From contig JAEYIG010000244.1 of assembly GCA_023409175.1 (NCBI GenBank), positions 1 through 9,888 of the forward strand: a stretch of DNA of 9,888 nucleotides, given 5' to 3'. The translations under genes and the position numbers were made by a program. The notes under the pieces were generated by a model. That model was not told the origin of the DNA, made no database searches, and saw nothing but the letters and a program-made list of their open reading frames with translations. Source of the stretch: Pseudomonadota bacterium. GTDB taxonomy: Bacteria; Pseudomonadota; Gammaproteobacteria; Burkholderiales; Burkholderiaceae_D. Numbering within the stretch: the stretch's first letter is position 1; the number at the start of each line of letters is the position of its first letter. Positions 1-6,412 of the stretch are shown here, piece by piece.

Positions 1-990
1 CCGAACAAGAAACGTCAGAATCTGGGGATTTACCGACAGCAGGTCATTGGCAATAACAAAGTCATCATGCGCTGGCTGGCGCATCGGGGTGGGGCGCAGG
101 ACTTCAGGGAACACCGGATAGCCAACAAGGGAAAACCGTTTCCGGTTGCCGTGGTGATAGGAGCCGATCCGGCGACTTTGTTAAGCGCCGTTACGCCCAT
201 ACCGGATGAGTTGTCCGAATATCAGTTTGCCGGATTGTTGCGTGGGCAGCGTACCGAACTGGTAAAAACCGTTGGAAGTGGCTTGCAGGTTCCCGCCAGG
301 GCGGAAATCGTTCTTGAAGGCCATATTCATCCTGATGAAAACCATGAGACAGGATACGAGCACGCCCTGGAAGGGCCATTCGGGGATCATACGGGGTATT
401 ACAATGAAGAGGACTCGTTCCCTGTTTTCACTGTAGACCGCATTACCATGCGCAAAGATCCCATCTATCTTACGACATATACGGGAAAACCGCCTGATGA
501 ACCCGCGATGCTGGGATTGGCGTTAAATGAGGTTTTCGTGCCGCTCCTGCAAAAACAGTTTCCTGAAATTGTGGACTTCTTTCTGCCGTCGGAAACGTGC
601 AGTTACCGTTTTGCCATAGTGAAAATCAGGAAAGCCTATCCAGGACATCCCCGACGGGTAATGTTCGGCGTCTGGAGCTTTTTGAGGCAATTCCTCTATA
701 CAAAATTCATTATCGTGGTCGATGAAGACATTGATATCCGGAATTGGGGAGAGGTTTTCTGGGCAATTTCCACGCGGGTCGATCCAGTGCGGGATACTCT
801 CCTTGTCGATAATACGCCAATCGACTATCTGGATTTCGCATCACCTGTCAGCGGTCTCGGGAGCAAGATGGGCATTGATGCGACCGATAAATGGAATGGC
901 GAAACAAGCCGGAAATGGGGTACCAAAATCACTATGAGTGATGATGTGCAAAAGAAAGTGGACGTTATCTGGAAAGATCTGGGCCTGTAA
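1..990 (+). CDS. ubiD: 4-hydroxy-3-polyprenylbenzoate decarboxylase UbiD (5' end missing)
   Basis: Removes the carboxyl group from 4-hydroxy-3-polyprenylbenzoate in ubiquinone biosynthesis, using the prenylated flavin made by UbiX. The reading frame is open from base 1, so the gene enters from the left; the ATG at 67 is internal. About 329 C-terminal residues are present out of roughly 490-520 in the family. Recognisable UbiD stretches in order are [11 protein letters not shown] at the left edge, [28 protein letters not shown], the acidic [13 protein letters not shown] segment, [37 protein letters not shown] and the C-terminal [21 protein letters not shown]. The few residues just before EGPFGDH that are extra relative to E. 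coli are, from memory, usual in betaproteobacterial UbiD. It ends in TAA 50 bases before ffs; no terminator hairpin is obvious. The identification is secure; only the missing N-terminus cannot be judged. Confidence 0.97.
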   Translation, partial: PNKKRQNLGIYRQQVIGNNKVIMRWLAHRGGAQDFREHRIANKGKPFPVAVVIGADPATLLSAVTPIPDELSEYQFAGLLRGQRTELVKTVGSGLQVPARAEIVLEGHIHPDENHETGYEHALEGPFGDHTGYYNEEDSFPVFTVDRITMRKDPIYLTTYTGKPPDEPAMLGLALNEVFVPLLQKQFPEIVDFFLPSETCSYRFAIVKIRKAYPGHPRRVMFGVWSFLRQFLYTKFIIVVDEDIDIRNWGEVFWAISTRVDPVRDTLLVDNTPIDYLDFASPVSGLGSKMGIDATDKWNGETSRKWGTKITMSDDVQKKVDVIWKDLGL

Positions 991-1005
991 ACGGCGCTTA
1001 TTTTC

Positions 1006-1033
1006 TTGCAGAACGAATTCTTTGCTGTACAAT
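1006..1033 (+). promoter_or_regulatory. Predicted sigma-70 promoter of ffs
   Basis: TTGCAG (1006-1011) and TACAAT (1028-1033) are separated by 16 bases and resemble the -35 and -10 hexamers. A start about 7 bases after the -10 box falls at 1040-1041, exactly where the SRP RNA terminal stem begins. That agreement is the main support. Seen directly: the hexamers and spacing. Inferred: promoter activity. Confidence 0.7.
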
Positions 1034-1040
1034 GCCGGTT

Positions 1041-1136
1041 GGCGGGCCCCTGCGCATTGCGGAATGGTGAATCTGGTCAGGTCGGGAACGAAGCAGCCAC
1101 AGCCAATCTCCGCGAGTGCCGCAGTCAAGGCTCGCC
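1041..1136 (+). ncRNA. ffs: Signal recognition particle RNA, small bacterial type (4.5S RNA)
   Basis: This RNA binds Ffh and, with FtsY, delivers nascent membrane proteins to the translocon. The apical domain carries the hallmark sequence of the Ffh-binding site at 1075-1098: GGTCAG, then a GGAA tetraloop (1085-1088), then GAAGCAGCC. The hairpin can be drawn by hand: GGCGGGCC (1041-1048) with GGCTCGCC (1129-1136), CTGCG (1050-1054) with CGCAG (1120-1124), GCGGA (1059-1063) with TCCGC (1109-1113), TGG (1065-1067) with CCA (1103-1105), and TGG (1074-1076) with CCA (1097-1099). The length of about 96 nt is slightly under the 114 nt of E. coli 4.5S RNA. The loop-closing pair is G-C where E. coli has C-G, a compensated change. 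ffs next to dnaX fits other betaproteobacteria as I recall. The ends are set by the outer stem and may be off by a few bases. Confidence 0.93.
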
Positions 1137-1292
1137 TTTGCATTTCTTTTTCATCCTGTCTGGTTTCCCTCTTCCATTGCGCAGAAACGGCGCGAAAAAT
1201 CACGATTGTGCAGTATCATTGCTTCGATAAGGAAGTGGGTTATATTGGCCTACTTTTTAACGAAACAGGAAGCAATAAGGTACAATTCACCC
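1137..1292 (+). other. Spacer between ffs and dnaX
   Basis: This is the second half of the 302-base stretch without a protein gene (991-1292); the first half holds the ffs promoter and RNA. Directly after the SRP RNA stem comes a T/C-rich stretch (TTTGCATTTCTTTTTC) that might help transcription stop, but there is no clean hairpin plus T-run. The frames open here belong to no family I recognise and overlap the RNA gene. Apart from the candidate dnaX promoter near 1219-1246, I see nothing else in it. Confidence 0.6.
1219..1246 (+). promoter_or_regulatory. Candidate promoter of the dnaX-ybaB-recR-cysM cluster
   Basis: TTGCTT (1219-1224) and TATATT (1241-1246) are spaced by 16 bases, matching consensus at about 4 of 6 and 5 of 6 positions. 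The predicted start near 1253 would give a leader of about 40 nt. The element is plausible, but it sits in AT-rich DNA where chance matches are common. Readthrough from ffs is the alternative. Confidence 0.4.
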
Positions 1293-3119
1293 ATGTCCTA
1301 TTTAGTCCTTGCCAGAAAATATCGCCCGAAGAATTTTGAAAATATCGTCGGGCAGGATCACGTCGTCCGTGCCTTGTCCCACGCGCTTGAAAGCCAGCGT
1401 CTGCATCACGCTTATCTGTTTACCGGCACGAGAGGTATCGGCAAGACAACATTGTCGAGAATCCTCGCCAAATCCCTGAATTGTGAAAAGGGCATCACGG
1501 CAACGCCATGCGGTGTTTGTGAAGCATGCAAGGCGATCGATTCTGACCGGTTTGTCGATTATGTCGAAATGGATGCCGCTTCCAATCGCGGAATCGCCGA
1601 TATGCTGCAATTGCTGGAACAGGCTGTTTATGCACCGACAGCGGCCCGTTTCAAGGTTTACATGATCGACGAAGTTCACATGCTGACCTCGCAGGCATTC
1701 AATGCCATGCTGAAAACGCTTGAGGAACCGCCTGAATACGTCAAATTCATTCTCGCGACAACCGATCCCCAGAAAATTCCCGTGACGGTATTGTCCCGGT
1801 GTCTGCAATTCAACCTCAAGCAGATGCCGGTATCCCATATTGTCGATCACCTGAGCCGGATTCTCGAGCAGGAAAATGTTCCGTACGAAAAACCGGCACT
1901 TCGCTTGCTGGCCCAGGGGGCACAGGGATCGATGCGCGATGCCCTTTCCCTGACCGATCAGGCAATTGCCTATACGGCGGGTCACGTGACCGATGAAGCG
2001 GTACAGGACATGTTGGGTGCGCTGGATCAGACATACCTGATACGTCTCCTGGATCATCTCGCTAATAAAGATGGCGCATCGCTGTTGAAAGTGACTGATG
2101 AAATGGCATTCCGGAGTTTGTCATACAGTACGGCATTGCAGGACCTGGGTTTATTGCTGCAGAAAATAGCCATGATCCAGAGCGTGCCGGATTATCCTGT
2201 CGATGATATTCCTGATTCCGAAAACCTGTCGCGTCTGGCGTCCGTTTTCTCGCCTGAAGAAATACAGCTCTATTACCAGATTGCCATTCATGGCCGGAAC
2301 GAACTGGGACTTGCGCCGGATGAATATGCCGGCTTTTCGATGACGCTGTTGAGAATGCTGGCTTTCAGTCCCGACAAGGGACGCCGGAGCAATCCCCAGA
2401 CAATGGTGAAAAACAACAAACCGGCAGCAAACCGTTCGCCTGTCGATTCAGACGCAGCGCAAAAAGCGCGTCCGGTATTGGAAAACGTGCCTGAAAACGT
2501 GCCTGAAAAAGAACCGGTTACTGGAACGAAACGACCGGAAACATCTGATCCTGTTCCTCCCTGGATGGATGACGAATCCTTTGCCGGTTCAGTGAGTCAG
2601 GCAACCAAACCAAAGGAATCGGTAAAACATGAGGCAGTGCCTGTTGATGTGCCTGAGTCTTTTCCGTCTGTATCACCTGAAATACCCGAGTCGTCTGTCG
2701 ACGTGTCAGTCAAGCCGCATAGTGCTCAAGGAGTGGACTGGGATGGAAATTGGCCCGAACTGGCGGCCGCCTTGCCGGTGAGGGGAATGGTGCAGCAATT
2801 GGCCCAACAGACGGAACTGGTCCATTGGGAAAAGAATGGCACCGGGTATGTATTGCATTTGAAATCACCTATTGCTACTCTTTGCACGCCTAACAATATC
2901 AACAGGTTGACTGATGTCCTTGCTGAACATTTTGGTTGTCCGGCTAAAATCACCACTGAAGTCGGCAAGGTCGAGGAAACTGCCAACCAGAACGCGATTG
3001 AAGCGCGGGCCGAAAGACAGAGACAGGCTGAAGAAACCATTACAAACGACCCTTATGTGAAATCCGTCATTGCTGAATTTGGCGGACATATCGTAGAGGG
3101 TTCCATAAAACCAATTTAA
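1293..3119 (+). CDS. dnaX: DNA polymerase III subunit tau (clamp loader)
   Basis: ATPase subunit of the clamp loader, which loads the beta clamp and holds the replisome together. The start chosen is the ATG giving [12 protein letters not shown], the usual DnaX N-terminus; the longer open frame back to 1116 would begin inside ffs. The protein has 608 residues. Visible elements are Walker A GTRGIGKT (45-52), zinc cysteines C64, C73, C76 and C79, Walker B in MIDEVHM (124-130) and the SRC sensor motif (168-170). AAA+ and oligomerisation domains run to about residue 365. A low-complexity linker rich in Pro, Glu and Ser (about 366-479, including PPWMDD) follows. A C-terminal tau domain from about 480 ([14 protein letters not shown] onward) binds polymerase alpha in the family. 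In the linker I see no A-AAA-AAG slippery heptamer like the one that makes gamma in E. coli, so full-length tau may be the only product. ybaB follows after 11 bases. Confidence 0.97.
   Translation: MSYLVLARKYRPKNFENIVGQDHVVRALSHALESQRLHHAYLFTGTRGIGKTTLSRILAKSLNCEKGITATPCGVCEACKAIDSDRFVDYVEMDAASNRGIADMLQLLEQAVYAPTAARFKVYMIDEVHMLTSQAFNAMLKTLEEPPEYVKFILATTDPQKIPVTVLSRCLQFNLKQMPVSHIVDHLSRILEQENVPYEKPALRLLAQGAQGSMRDALSLTDQAIAYTAGHVTDEAVQDMLGALDQTYLIRLLDHLANKDGASLLKVTDEMAFRSLSYSTALQDLGLLLQKIAMIQSVPDYPVDDIPDSENLSRLASVFSPEEIQLYYQIAIHGRNELGLAPDEYAGFSMTLLRMLAFSPDKGRRSNPQTMVKNNKPAANRSPVDSDAAQKARPVLENVPENVPEKEPVTGTKRPETSDPVPPWMDDESFAGSVSQATKPKESVKHEAVPVDVPESFPSVSPEIPESSVDVSVKPHSAQGVDWDGNWPELAAALPVRGMVQQLAQQTELVHWEKNGTGYVLHLKSPIATLCTPNNINRLTDVLAEHFGCPAKITTEVGKVEETANQNAIEARAERQRQAEETITNDPYVKSVIAEFGGHIVEGSIKPI
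2481..2504 (+). repeat. Tandem 12-base repeat in the dnaX linker
   Basis: GAAAACGTGCCT occurs twice head to tail, followed by the partial copy GAAAAAGAACCG. It encodes [12 protein letters not shown] in the disordered linker of tau. The in-frame unit changes only linker length, so it is probably a neutral replication-slippage duplication. Confidence 0.8.
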
Positions 3120-3130
3120 CCGGAACGGAA

Positions 3131-3460
3131 ATGGATATGAAAAATCAATTGGCAAACCTGATGAAGCAGGCTCAGGCGATGCAGCAGAATATGGAAAAAG
3201 CCCAGGAAGAACTGGGCAAAACCATTGTGGAAGGGCAGGCTGGGGCAGGAATGGTTTCTGTCCTGATGAGCTGCAAATATTATGTTTCCAGAGTTTCGAT
3301 TGATTCCGCACTGATGAGTGACGACAAGGAAATGCTGGAAGACCTGATTACGGCCGCTTTCAATGATGCAGTCCGTAAGGCTGAAGCGACATCCCAGGAA
3401 AAAATGGCCAGCATATCGGCGGGCATGCCGATGCCTCCCGGTTTCAAGATGCCTTTCTGA
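3131..3460 (+). CDS. ybaB: YbaB/EbfC family nucleoid-associated protein
   Basis: Small dimeric DNA-binding protein associated with the nucleoid; its exact role in cells is still unclear. The 109-residue length is typical. Family signatures are the N-terminal helix [23 protein letters not shown], the [10 protein letters not shown] strand, the [22 protein letters not shown] helix and the characteristic C-terminus [11 protein letters not shown]. The start is ambiguous between the ATG at 3131 and the ATG at 3137 (MKNQL). Two GGAA motifs lie just upstream (3122-3125 and 3127-3130), giving acceptable spacing to either, and the difference is two residues. It sits between dnaX (11-base gap) and recR (18-base gap), the conserved dnaX-ybaB-recR order, which supports a link with replication or repair but does not prove it. 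Confidence 0.96.
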   Translation: MDMKNQLANLMKQAQAMQQNMEKAQEELGKTIVEGQAGAGMVSVLMSCKYYVSRVSIDSALMSDDKEMLEDLITAAFNDAVRKAEATSQEKMASISAGMPMPPGFKMPF

Positions 3461-3478
3461 ACAAGGTTTTTCCGATTC

Positions 3479-4075
3479 GTGAAACCGCTTTCGTCACTTC
3501 AGCAATTGATCGAGGCATTCCGGCATCTGCCGGGTATCGGCCCGAAGTCTGCACAAAGGATGGCCTATCATCTTTTGCAGCACGACAGGGAGGGTGCGGC
3601 GCAGTTGAGCGTTGCCCTTTCGAATGCCATTTCCAGCGTTCGGCATTGTGAGCGATGCAATACTTTCACGGAATCGGACGTCTGTGAAATGTGTCAAGAT
3701 GAGGAGAGGGACGCTTCTCTGCTTTGTATAACGGAGACGCCAGCCGACCAGATGATGATCGAGCAGACGTTGACGTTCAAAGGTTATTATTTTGTCCTGA
3801 TGGGAAGCCTTTCTCCCCTCGATGGAATCGGTCCCAAGGAAATTCATTTCGACAAATTAATCAAACGGGCAACGGACGGCATTGTCAAAGAAGTCGTCCT
3901 GGCAACCAGTTTCAACAATGAAGGCGAAGCAACCGCTCACTACATCAGCGAGATGCTCAAGGCTCGTGGCATCAGGGTCAGCAGGCTGGCTAGAGGCGTT
4001 CCGGTCGGAGCCGAACTCGAATACGTTGATGTCGGTACCATAGCGCGTGCTTTTCTGGATAGACGATCCACCTGA
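3479..4075 (+). CDS. recR: Recombination protein RecR
   Basis: RecR works with RecF and RecO to load RecA on gapped, SSB-coated DNA during recombinational repair. The 198-residue length is normal. The helix-hairpin-helix lies at about 11-32 ([20 protein letters not shown]), the four zinc cysteines are C57, C60, C69 and C72, and the TOPRIM domain runs from about 80 to 175, opening with [10 protein letters not shown] and containing the conserved glutamate of that fold. The C-terminus includes [17 protein letters not shown]. The start is GTG at 3479, giving [10 protein letters not shown] and aligning with the family N-terminus. Its only Shine-Dalgarno-like sequence, AAGG at 3463-3466, is about 12 bases away, so translation may depend on coupling to ybaB. 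cysM begins 2 bases after the stop. Confidence 0.97.
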   Translation: MKPLSSLQQLIEAFRHLPGIGPKSAQRMAYHLLQHDREGAAQLSVALSNAISSVRHCERCNTFTESDVCEMCQDEERDASLLCITETPADQMMIEQTLTFKGYYFVLMGSLSPLDGIGPKEIHFDKLIKRATDGIVKEVVLATSFNNEGEATAHYISEMLKARGIRVSRLARGVPVGAELEYVDVGTIARAFLDRRST

Positions 4076-4077
4076 AT

Positions 4078-4980
4078 ATGCCATATACAACAATTGAAGG
4101 TACGATCGGTACCACTCCTTTGGTTGAGTTGCTCCGTTCGACCAGCGAGAATGCAAAAATTCGCAAAAACCTTGTTTTGGGGAAATGGGAGTGCGGCAAT
4201 CCGTCGGGGTCCATCAAGGATCGTGTCCTGAAAATGATGATCCGTCATGCGGAAGAACGGGGCGAGATTCGTCCCGGCGATACGCTGATCGAAGCAACGG
4301 GCGGCAATACCGGAATCTCGCTGGCAATGATGTCGGCAGCCCGCGGATATCGTTGTATCGTGGTCATGCCGGAAAATACGGATTATTTCAAACAGCAAAG
4401 CATGGCTGTCTATGGTGCAAAAATCGTCCTGACGCCAAAAAGTGGCGGCCTCGAATATGCACGTGATCTGGCCGAGCAAATGGCCTCGTCAGGTCTGGGC
4501 GTCTTGCTGGACCAATTTAATAATTCAGACAATCCTTTGTCCCATTACGAAACCACCGGTCCTGAAATATGGAGCGCAACCAAGGGAAAAATTACGCATT
4601 TTGTTTGCCCGATGGGAACGACCGGCACGATTATGGGCGTTTCCCGTTTTTTGAAAGAAAAGAACAAAAAGGTCAAAATCATTGGCGTCGAGCCGGCGAA
4701 CCGGGACCATATTACCGGTATGTATCACTGGCAGGACAACCAGCGTCCCCGGTTTTACGAAAAGAAAAGAGTAGACCAGATCGAGCTGGTCAGCCAGGCG
4801 ACGGGTGAATACCGGGCGAGGAAAATGGCTGCTGAAGAGGGGATTTTCTGCGGGTTGTCTTCTGCGTGTGCTTGTGACGTCGCGCTGGCATTATCGGAGA
4901 CCGCCGATAATGCCGTTATCGTTTTCATGATGGCAGACAGGGGTGACCGGTATTTTTCTTCGGGATTCTTTCCATTTTAA
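4078..4980 (+). CDS. cysM: CysM-like PLP-dependent cysteine synthase, divergent active-site motifs
   Basis: Fold-type II PLP enzyme most like cysteine synthase B, which joins O-acetylserine with sulfide or thiosulfate. It has 300 residues. Family features are IGTTPLV (10-16), the PLP lysine K47 in NPSGSIKDR, LLDQFNN and HYETTGPEIW (143-165), the phosphate-binding GTTGT loop (180-184), GIFCG (255-259) and the C-terminal DRGDRYFSSGFFPF typical of CysM. Several usually conserved pieces differ. TSGNTG is TGGNTG (74-79). The segment after MPEN is TDYFKQQSM instead of the usual (M/L)S-x-ER form. The IPGIRRW/IRKW substrate-loop motif is ITGMYHW (212-218). SSGGA is SSACA (261-265). The enzyme is intact and probably active, but its preferred substrates are uncertain. 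It starts 2 bases after recR with no clear Shine-Dalgarno sequence, which suggests coupled translation. Family assignment is firm; the exact reaction is inferred. Confidence 0.88.
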   Translation: MPYTTIEGTIGTTPLVELLRSTSENAKIRKNLVLGKWECGNPSGSIKDRVLKMMIRHAEERGEIRPGDTLIEATGGNTGISLAMMSAARGYRCIVVMPENTDYFKQQSMAVYGAKIVLTPKSGGLEYARDLAEQMASSGLGVLLDQFNNSDNPLSHYETTGPEIWSATKGKITHFVCPMGTTGTIMGVSRFLKEKNKKVKIIGVEPANRDHITGMYHWQDNQRPRFYEKKRVDQIELVSQATGEYRARKMAAEEGIFCGLSSACACDVALALSETADNAVIVFMMADRGDRYFSSGFFPF

Positions 4981-5002
4981 AGGCATATGTACAACATAAG
5001 GA

Positions 5003-5031
5003 TTGTCATAAGCCTATGTATAGATTAGAAT
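5003..5031 (+). promoter_or_regulatory. Predicted sigma-70 promoter of rpsT
   Basis: TTGTCA (5003-5008) and TAGAAT (5026-5031) each match consensus at 5 of 6 positions with the ideal 17-base spacing. A start near 5038 would give a leader of about 68 nt before rpsT. This fits strong independent expression of a ribosomal protein gene. It is the best-looking promoter in the window. Confidence 0.75.
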
Positions 5032-5053
5032 TAAAGGCTAAACAAATTTTGTA

Positions 5054-5072
5054 TTGCGAGCAGTGCTCGTAA
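5054..5072 (+). promoter_or_regulatory. Palindrome/hairpin in the rpsT leader
   Basis: TTGCGAGC - AGT - GCTCGTAA can form an 8-pair stem (one G-U) with a 3-base loop; the core CGAGCAGTGCTCG is an odd-centred perfect palindrome. It lies within the predicted transcript, 24 bases before the ribosome binding site, with no T-run after it, so it is not a terminator. It could be an mRNA control element or a protein site; neither is shown. Confidence 0.5.
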
Positions 5073-5095
5073 TAAACAATCTAACAGAGGTTTTT

Positions 5096-5099
5096 AGGA
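5096..5099 (+). promoter_or_regulatory. Ribosome binding site of rpsT
   Basis: AGGA lies 6 bases before the ATG at 5106. The sequence around it is AT-rich and probably unpaired, favouring efficient initiation. This fixes the S20 start. Confidence 0.75.
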
Positions 5100-5105
5100 A
5101 ATTTT

Positions 5106-5378
5106 ATGGCTAACACAGCTCAGGCACGCAAACGTGCTCGTCAGGCAGTAAAACTGAATGCACACAACTCCAGTCAGCGTTCCGCATTGCGTACTGCAAT
5201 CAAATCGGCACAAAAAGCGATTGCGGCTGGCGACAAGGAAGCTGCTGCTTCCGTTTTCACCAATACCGTTTCGATTATCGACCGTATCGCCGACAAGAAA
5301 CGTATTCACAAAAATAAAGCAGCCCGTCATAAAAGCCGTCTGGCTGCTGCATTGAAAGCAATGTCCGCCGCTGCTTGA
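5106..5378 (+). CDS. rpsT: 30S ribosomal protein S20
   Basis: Primary 16S rRNA-binding protein of the small subunit body. The 90-residue length is typical. The start [13 protein letters not shown], the strongly basic helical composition, the central [19 protein letters not shown] and the [19 protein letters not shown]-terminal helix are all S20 hallmarks. The gene has its own promoter, a good ribosome binding site and a terminator, so it is a single-gene unit. Unlike E. coli rpsT, whose UUG start takes part in translational autocontrol, the start here is ATG. Any autoregulation would have to act through another element, such as the leader hairpin. Confidence 0.98.
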   Translation: MANTAQARKRARQAVKLNAHNSSQRSALRTAIKSAQKAIAAGDKEAAASVFTNTVSIIDRIADKKRIHKNKAARHKSRLAAALKAMSAAA

Positions 5379-5416
5379 GTCAAGCCGGCCCGCTTACGAT
5401 TCATTGCTGTATTTCA

Positions 5417-5442
5417 GGCACGCTTGAATAAGCGTGCCTTTT
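5417..5442 (+). terminator. Rho-independent terminator of rpsT
   Basis: GGCACGCTT (5417-5425) pairs perfectly with AAGCGTGCC (5430-5438) across a 4-base loop GAAT and is followed by TTTT. This is a strong intrinsic terminator for rightward transcription, 38 bases after the rpsT stop. Leftward transcripts from the PfkB kinase gene would form the same hairpin, but no T-run follows it on that strand, so termination in that direction is less certain. Confidence 0.92.
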
Positions 5443-5455
5443 GTCGTTCCTGTTT

Positions 5456-6394
5456 TCAGTAGCGGTAGCCGAATTCTTTTTCGAAACGGTCGGCAATTTC
5501 GGTTGCGGTCATTTTGTGGCTTTGGGGGCCGAAATGTTCGATCTTGATGGCTCCCATCAGGCTGCCGAGACGGCCGGACGTCAACATATCCTTTCCGTTT
5601 GTCAATCCGTACATCAGCCCTGCACGGAAAGCATCCCCACAACCGGTAGGGTCGGCTTCCTTAGCTGCCTTCACACAAGGGATATTGAATTTTTCGCCGT
5701 TTTCGTAAATGACTGCGCCTCTTTCTGCGCAGGTTACGATGAGCGCCTTGACCCTTGACGCAATTTCAGACAAGGACCATTCGCTTGCCTGCGCCAGCAT
5801 CTCCCCTTCATATTCATTGACGGCAACATAAGTGGCGATATCAATGAAATGTCTCAGCTCTTCCTTGCTGAACATTGGAAGTCCCTGGCCCGGATCAAAA
5901 ATGAACGGAATGCCCAGTCTGGCACAATCGTCAGCATTCTGGATCATCCCGTCACGACCGTCCGGAGCGACGATCGCCAGCTGAATATCGTCACCCTTTG
6001 TATTTTCGATCTTGTTTTCGTGGGACAAGGACATGGCTCCCGGATGGAAAGCCGTAATCTGGTTATTGTTCTTGTCCGTCGTAATGAAAGCCTGGGCTGT
6101 ATAGGTCCGTTTGATCGTCTTGATGTAACGGCGGGAAATGTCCAGTTCGGCCAATCTTTCAAGATAGGGTTCACCGTCCATGCCGATCGTTGCCATAATG
6201 TATGGCATACCACCCAGCAGTTTCATGTTGTAGGCAATATTACCGGCGCAGCCACCAAACTCGCGTCTCATGCTGGGAACGAGAAAACAAACGTTGATGT
6301 TATGTAACTGGTCTGCAAGAAGGGATTCGGAAAATCGTTCAGGGAACGACATAATCGTGTCGTACGCAAGCGACCCGCAAATTAGAGAGCTCAT
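5456..6394 (-). CDS. PfkB-family carbohydrate/nucleoside kinase
   Basis: Ribokinase-fold kinase that transfers phosphate from ATP to a sugar or nucleoside hydroxyl. It has 312 residues. PfkB motif 1 is GGCAGNIAYNMKLLGG (47-62) and motif 2 is DPTGCGDAF (248-256) with catalytic base D254; VNEYEG (192-197) is also typical. The N-terminus MSSLICGSLAYDTIM resembles, from memory, the kinases found beside accC/prmA in Burkholderia relatives; a broad-specificity nucleoside (adenosine, inosine) kinase from B. thailandensis belongs to this type. Nucleoside salvage is therefore the leading guess, with ribokinase or fructokinase as alternatives. It is last in the leftward operon, 18 bases after the zinc-ribbon gene. 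No Shine-Dalgarno sequence precedes the ATG, so coupling is likely. The family is certain; the substrate is not. Confidence 0.93.
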   Translation of the reverse strand: MSSLICGSLAYDTIMSFPERFSESLLADQLHNINVCFLVPSMRREFGGCAGNIAYNMKLLGGMPYIMATIGMDGEPYLERLAELDISRRYIKTIKRTYTAQAFITTDKNNNQITAFHPGAMSLSHENKIENTKGDDIQLAIVAPDGRDGMIQNADDCARLGIPFIFDPGQGLPMFSKEELRHFIDIATYVAVNEYEGEMLAQASEWSLSEIASRVKALIVTCAERGAVIYENGEKFNIPCVKAAKEADPTGCGDAFRAGLMYGLTNGKDMLTSGRLGSLMGAIKIEHFGPQSHKMTATEIADRFEKEFGYRY

Positions 6395-6412
6395 AAGTCA
6401 ATAGTGGTGTGA

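Noticed and set aside
1116..1292. A longer N-terminus for DnaX in the same frame
   Set aside because: It would start inside ffs and add 59 residues unlike any DnaX. The ATG at 1293 gives the conserved [12 protein letters not shown].
938..1339. Several short open frames across the ubiD-dnaX spacer on both strands
   Set aside because: They overlap the ffs RNA gene and the ends of ubiD or dnaX, have no family resemblance and no credible start signals.
1302..2057. A 251-codon open frame on the - strand opposite dnaX
   Set aside because: It lies entirely within dnaX, is rich in His, Cys and Arg as shadow frames often are, and resembles no known family.
2388..2730. Programmed frameshift in dnaX making a gamma-like short product
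   Set aside because: No run of six A or A-AAA-AAG heptamer in the linker. The closest sites (GTG AAA AAC near 2406, CAA AAA GCG near 2460, GAA AAA GAA near 2505) do not allow good re-pairing in the -1 frame.
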